Part shown: positions 6,486 through 8,211 of the stretch, in pieces
Numbering within the stretch: the first letter of the stretch is position 1
How the letters are laid out: every line of letters starts with the position of its first letter
Origin: Lachnospiraceae bacterium
Lineage (GTDB): Bacteria; Bacillota; Clostridia; Lachnospirales; Lachnospiraceae
NCBI GenBank assembly: GCA_009774615.1
Contig: VSOC01000150.1
Span: 1-8,211, forward strand
Direction: 5' to 3'
DNA length: 8,211 bases
Made by a program: the position numbers and the translations under genes
Notes under the pieces: generated by a model
Told to the model about the DNA's origin: nothing
Databases searched by the model: none
What the model saw: the letters and a program-made list of their open reading frames with translations, nothing else

Positions 6486-7322
6486 ATGATTGTATTAAAG
6501 GGAGCAGAGGTAACTGCAAGGATAAAACAGCAGGTGGAGGAAGCGCTTTCCGGATGGAAAGGTGAGGTGCCAAAGCTTGCGATTGTGCGGGTGGGCGAGA
6601 GGCCGGATGATGTTTCTTATGAAAAGGGTGCGCTGAAGCGGATGGGAAATTTTGGACTTCGGGTGGAGTCCTTTGTCTTTGACCAGGATATTTCCGATGC
6701 GGAGTTTAAGACAGCATTTGCACAGATTAATGAAAACCCGGATATAGCCGGGATTCTCCTTCTGCGTCCGCTGCCGAAGCAGATTTGTGAAAAAGACATT
6801 GAAAAGATGGTTGATCCGAAAAAGGATTTAGACGGGATTTCACCGGAAAATATTGCCAAGGTTTTTGCCGGAGATGAAACAGGATTTGCGCCCTGTACAG
6901 CGGAGGCTGTCATTGAAGTATTGAAGGCAAATGCTATTCCCATCACCGGGAAAAGGGTGACTGTGGTCGGACGGAGTATGGTGGTGGGAAAACCCTTAGC
7001 TATGCTTTTATTAAAGGAAAATGCCACAGTAACCGTATGCCATACACGGACAAAAGATTTAAAGGGAGCGTGCAGGCAGGCGGAGATTTTAGTTGCCGCA
7101 GCAGGAAAGGCAAAGATGCTGAATGGCGATTTTGTCGGGCAGGAAGCTGTGGTGATTGATGTGGGAATTAATGTGGACGAGGACGGGAAGCTCTGCGGGG
7201 ATGTGGATTTTGCCTCGATTCAGGATACTGCTTCCATGGCTACCCCCGTTCCGGGCGGCGTGGGTGCGGTGACGACGGCGGTGCTGGCGAAGCATTTGGT
7301 GAGGGCGGCTGGTGCTTGCTAA
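6486..7322 (+). CDS. folD: FolD-family methylenetetrahydrofolate dehydrogenase (catalytic variant)
   Basis: FolD proteins oxidise 5,10-methylene-THF to methenyl-THF and usually also hydrolyse it to 10-formyl-THF. The 278-residue product has the Rossmann signature GRSMVVGKP (162-170), VIDVGIN (223-229), GDVDF (238-242) and PVPGGVGAVT (254-263). Tyr45 and Asp116 (in KDLDG) match the conserved folate-site Tyr and Asp. However, the position four after the Tyr, a catalytic Lys in bifunctional enzymes (Lys56 in human MTHFD1), is Ala49. The usual Gln 48 residues after the Tyr is Leu93. These changes predict weak or absent cyclohydrolase activity. The ATG at 6486 has GGAGG (6477-6481) 4 bases upstream; an in-frame ATG at 6432 adds 18 atypical residues. 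A 6-bp inverted repeat (6445-6450 with 6461-6466) precedes the ribosome binding site. The family is certain; monofunctionality is inferred. Confidence 0.9.
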   Translation: MIVLKGAEVTARIKQQVEEALSGWKGEVPKLAIVRVGERPDDVSYEKGALKRMGNFGLRVESFVFDQDISDAEFKTAFAQINENPDIAGILLLRPLPKQICEKDIEKMVDPKKDLDGISPENIAKVFAGDETGFAPCTAEAVIEVLKANAIPITGKRVTVVGRSMVVGKPLAMLLLKENATVTVCHTRTKDLKGACRQAEILVAAAGKAKMLNGDFVGQEAVVIDVGINVDEDGKLCGDVDFASIQDTASMATPVPGGVGAVTTAVLAKHLVRAAGAC

Positions 7323-7408
7323 AGCGGGTTTGCATAGGGATTAATTATGGTCAGAAAATTTCAAGAAGAACAGGTTAAATGGTAATCTGCGTCTGATTAG
7401 ATGAATAA

Positions 7409-7516
7409 AATATAATGGAGCAGAAACAGATCATAGTCGCCTGCGGAGCCGGGAGCATATCAAAGCAGGTGTATCCGGACGGACAAATTAAGCGAAGCGA
7501 GAATGTGAAAGATATT
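7409..7516 (+). pseudogene. C-terminal remnant resembling HemZ
   Basis: A short frame reads NIMEQKQIIVACGAGSISKQ and then ends its recognisable part in GQIKRSENVKDI. This matches the pattern near the C-terminus of HemZ, the radical-SAM coproporphyrinogen III dehydrogenase-like protein of Bacillota (ME-KQTI--GAG--SK, then RIER-ENVKD). The frame is closed by a TAA just upstream (7406-7408), no ribosome binding site precedes the ATG at 7415, and the radical-SAM core is absent. After NVKDI the frame continues into sequence antisense to the relaxase scrap. It is therefore read as a decayed gene end, not a functional gene. The family is recognised by eye from memory, with moderate certainty. Confidence 0.45.
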
Positions 7517-7551
7517 TTACAAGACGCAGGAAAAAATAAGAGGCAGCACAA

Positions 7552-7863
7552 TCACAGGAGCCGTTGCTTCCTGCATTTTTCGTCCATCGTCCGCATGGTG
7601 AGCAGGATATGGGCGTGGGGGTTGCCGTCCCCCTTGTCGTGGATGGCGAAGTCGTCAATCATGCCCTTGGAAACAAAAAACTCCCGGCAGTAGTCACAGA
7701 GAAGGTCGGCGTACTGTTCCGGCGGGATTTCCCTTGGGATGGCAAGCACGAACCTCCGGGCAAGCTGGGAGTTCCATTGTTTTTCCTGCGCTTTGGCAGA
7801 GTTCCATAGGGTGTTGCGGTCTGCAAACTCTGGCGGCGCATTATTTAGTTTTTTGATAGGCTG
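7552..7863 (-). pseudogene. Internal fragment of a MobA/MobL-family relaxase
   Basis: Read on the minus strand from 7863, an uninterrupted frame of 103 codons ends at the TGA at 7552-7554. The part from about 7842 down to 7579 is clearly MobA/MobL-like. It contains NAPPEFADRNTLWNS, then QWNSQLARRF, then IPREIPPEQ, and finally IHDKGDGNPHAHILLTMR. The last of these is the metal-binding histidine motif (motif III) of MOB-Q type relaxases. The N-terminal region with the catalytic tyrosine is missing and is replaced by unrelated residues after a stop at 7864-7866. The C-terminal DNA-processing portion is cut off soon after MDE. This is a two-ended truncation without a usable start, so it is a relic of a mobilisable element lying antisense to the chromosomal operon. 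Confidence 0.8.
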
Positions 7864-7893
7864 TCAGTTCGGCAAACCGAAAGTTGTTAAACT

Positions 7894-7998
7894 TTATTTC
7901 ATCACTTTCTGCATTTTATACTGACCTTCTAACCTGTTTTTAGGATTATCAATTTTAACTATATGTAATTCCTCTAATCTAATGAGTTTTAGTTCCAT
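7894..7998 (-). CDS. Hypothetical 34-residue minus-strand frame
   Basis: An ATG at 7998 on the minus strand opens a 34-codon frame ending in TAA at 7894. GGGAG (8006-8010) lies 7 bases upstream, and AAAGG sits even closer. A TATAAT (complement of 8046-8051) stands about 50 bases upstream. The product is short and basic, with LIRLEEL near its start and LEGQYKMQKVMK at its end. I do not recognise it. It lies between a possible transfer origin and the relaxase scrap, on the same strand, so it may belong to the same decayed mobile element. It may also be a chance frame. Confidence 0.3.
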   Translation of the reverse strand: MELKLIRLEELHIVKIDNPKNRLEGQYKMQKVMK

Positions 7999-8045
7999 AT
8001 CCTTTCTCCCTTCAGCTTGATTGATTCCGATTTTTCACTGGCTTC

Positions 8046-8074
8046 ATTATACGCTATCCTATTGAAAAAGTATA
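8046..8074 (-). promoter_or_regulatory. Promoter-like sequence reading leftward
   Basis: On the minus strand a perfect TATAAT (complement of 8046-8051) has, 17 bases upstream, the weak -35-like TATACT (complement of 8069-8074, 3 of 6 matches). It would drive the 34-codon minus-strand frame and, in the ancestral element, probably the relaxase gene. The -10 box is strong and the -35 poor. Confidence 0.35.
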
Positions 8075-8129
8075 GCTGGATTTCGGAAAACTTGTCGGAC
8101 GGAAATAGTTTGCAACGCAAGGTAGTTCC

Positions 8130-8168
8130 GGGCGCAAGTCCACAAAGGGGTAGCTGGCGTAAGCCAGC
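8130..8168 (-). other. Possible relic oriT: hairpin plus nic-like sequence
   Basis: On the minus strand a perfect 6-bp hairpin, GCTGGC-TTAC-GCCAGC (complement of 8153-8168), is followed 13 bases later by ACTTGCGCCC (complement of 8130-8139). The nic region of MOB-Q plasmids of the RSF1010 type contains AAGTGCGCCC downstream of an inverted repeat, so 8 of 10 bases match in the same arrangement. It lies upstream of the MobA/MobL fragment, where such an origin would be expected. On the + strand the same hairpin has a GTAA (GNRA-type) loop, so part of a structured RNA is an alternative. The pattern is seen directly; the function is inferred. Confidence 0.3.
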
Positions 8169-8211
8169 GCAGGGGAAGATGACCCGTACCTCCGGATTTT
8201 GCAGGCTGCGC

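Larger units (their letters stand above)
7323..8211. other. Gene-poor region of decayed fragments
   Basis: No intact conserved gene is visible downstream of folD. I see no convincing intrinsic terminator after folD: the 92 bases to 7414 contain only 4-bp stems. Small hairpins occur at 7868-7881 (TTCGG/CCGAA) and 7880-7895 (AAAGTT/AACTTT), which share bases, but neither is followed by a T run. All three minus-strand frames are open from the right window edge for more than 40 codons (8211 to about 8050). None of their translations resembles a known protein to me. The region continues beyond the window. Confidence 0.6.

Noticed and set aside
7415..7693. 92-codon + strand frame as a real gene
   Set aside because: Only its first third resembles a protein family. 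The rest is antisense to the relaxase fragment, and no ribosome binding site precedes it.

Overview
The window looks like chromosomal DNA of an anaerobic Gram-positive of the class Clostridia, most likely a Lachnospiraceae relative. The reasons are purine-rich Shine-Dalgarno sites (AGGAGG and GGAGG types), moderate GC with A/T-rich spacers, a clustered arginine operon with argJ, and an FchA-type cyclohydrolase beside a divergent FolD. The genus cannot be fixed from the sequence alone.

Layout. Positions 1-142 hold a non-coding, multi-hairpin inverted-repeat element ending in a T tract. A probable sigma-A type promoter (172-199) and leader follow. Then comes the arginine operon on the + strand: argC (294-1334), a GNAT acetyltransferase (1408-1872), argJ (1989-3218), argB (3410-4309) and argD (4390-5652). 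A 28-codon reading frame with a strong ribosome binding site overlaps the argD stop (5645-5731). It is probably the surviving N-terminus of a small conserved clostridial protein. Two one-carbon genes follow on the same strand: fchA (5778-6413) and folD (6486-7322). From 7323 to the end there is no intact conserved gene. This stretch holds a C-terminal scrap resembling HemZ (+ strand), an internal scrap of a MobA/MobL relaxase (- strand), a 34-codon minus-strand frame with its own promoter-like sequence, and a hairpin plus nic-like sequence that may be a relic transfer origin.

How the genes work together. ArgB, ArgC and ArgD convert N-acetylglutamate to N-acetylornithine. ArgJ moves the acetyl group back to glutamate, giving ornithine and the acetyl-recycling pathway. 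The ArgB N-terminal helix is of the kind found in arginine-inhibited kinases, which fits that layout. FchA and FolD interconvert methylene-, methenyl- and 10-formyl-tetrahydrofolate.

Most notable: FolD lacks the lysine and glutamine that give bifunctional FolD enzymes their cyclohydrolase step, and a separate cyclohydrolase gene sits directly upstream. This suggests the two FolD activities are divided between neighbouring genes. A second oddity is that three spacers of the arginine operon carry different short tandem duplications, 21, 44 and 28 bp long. No clearly new defence or mobile system was found.
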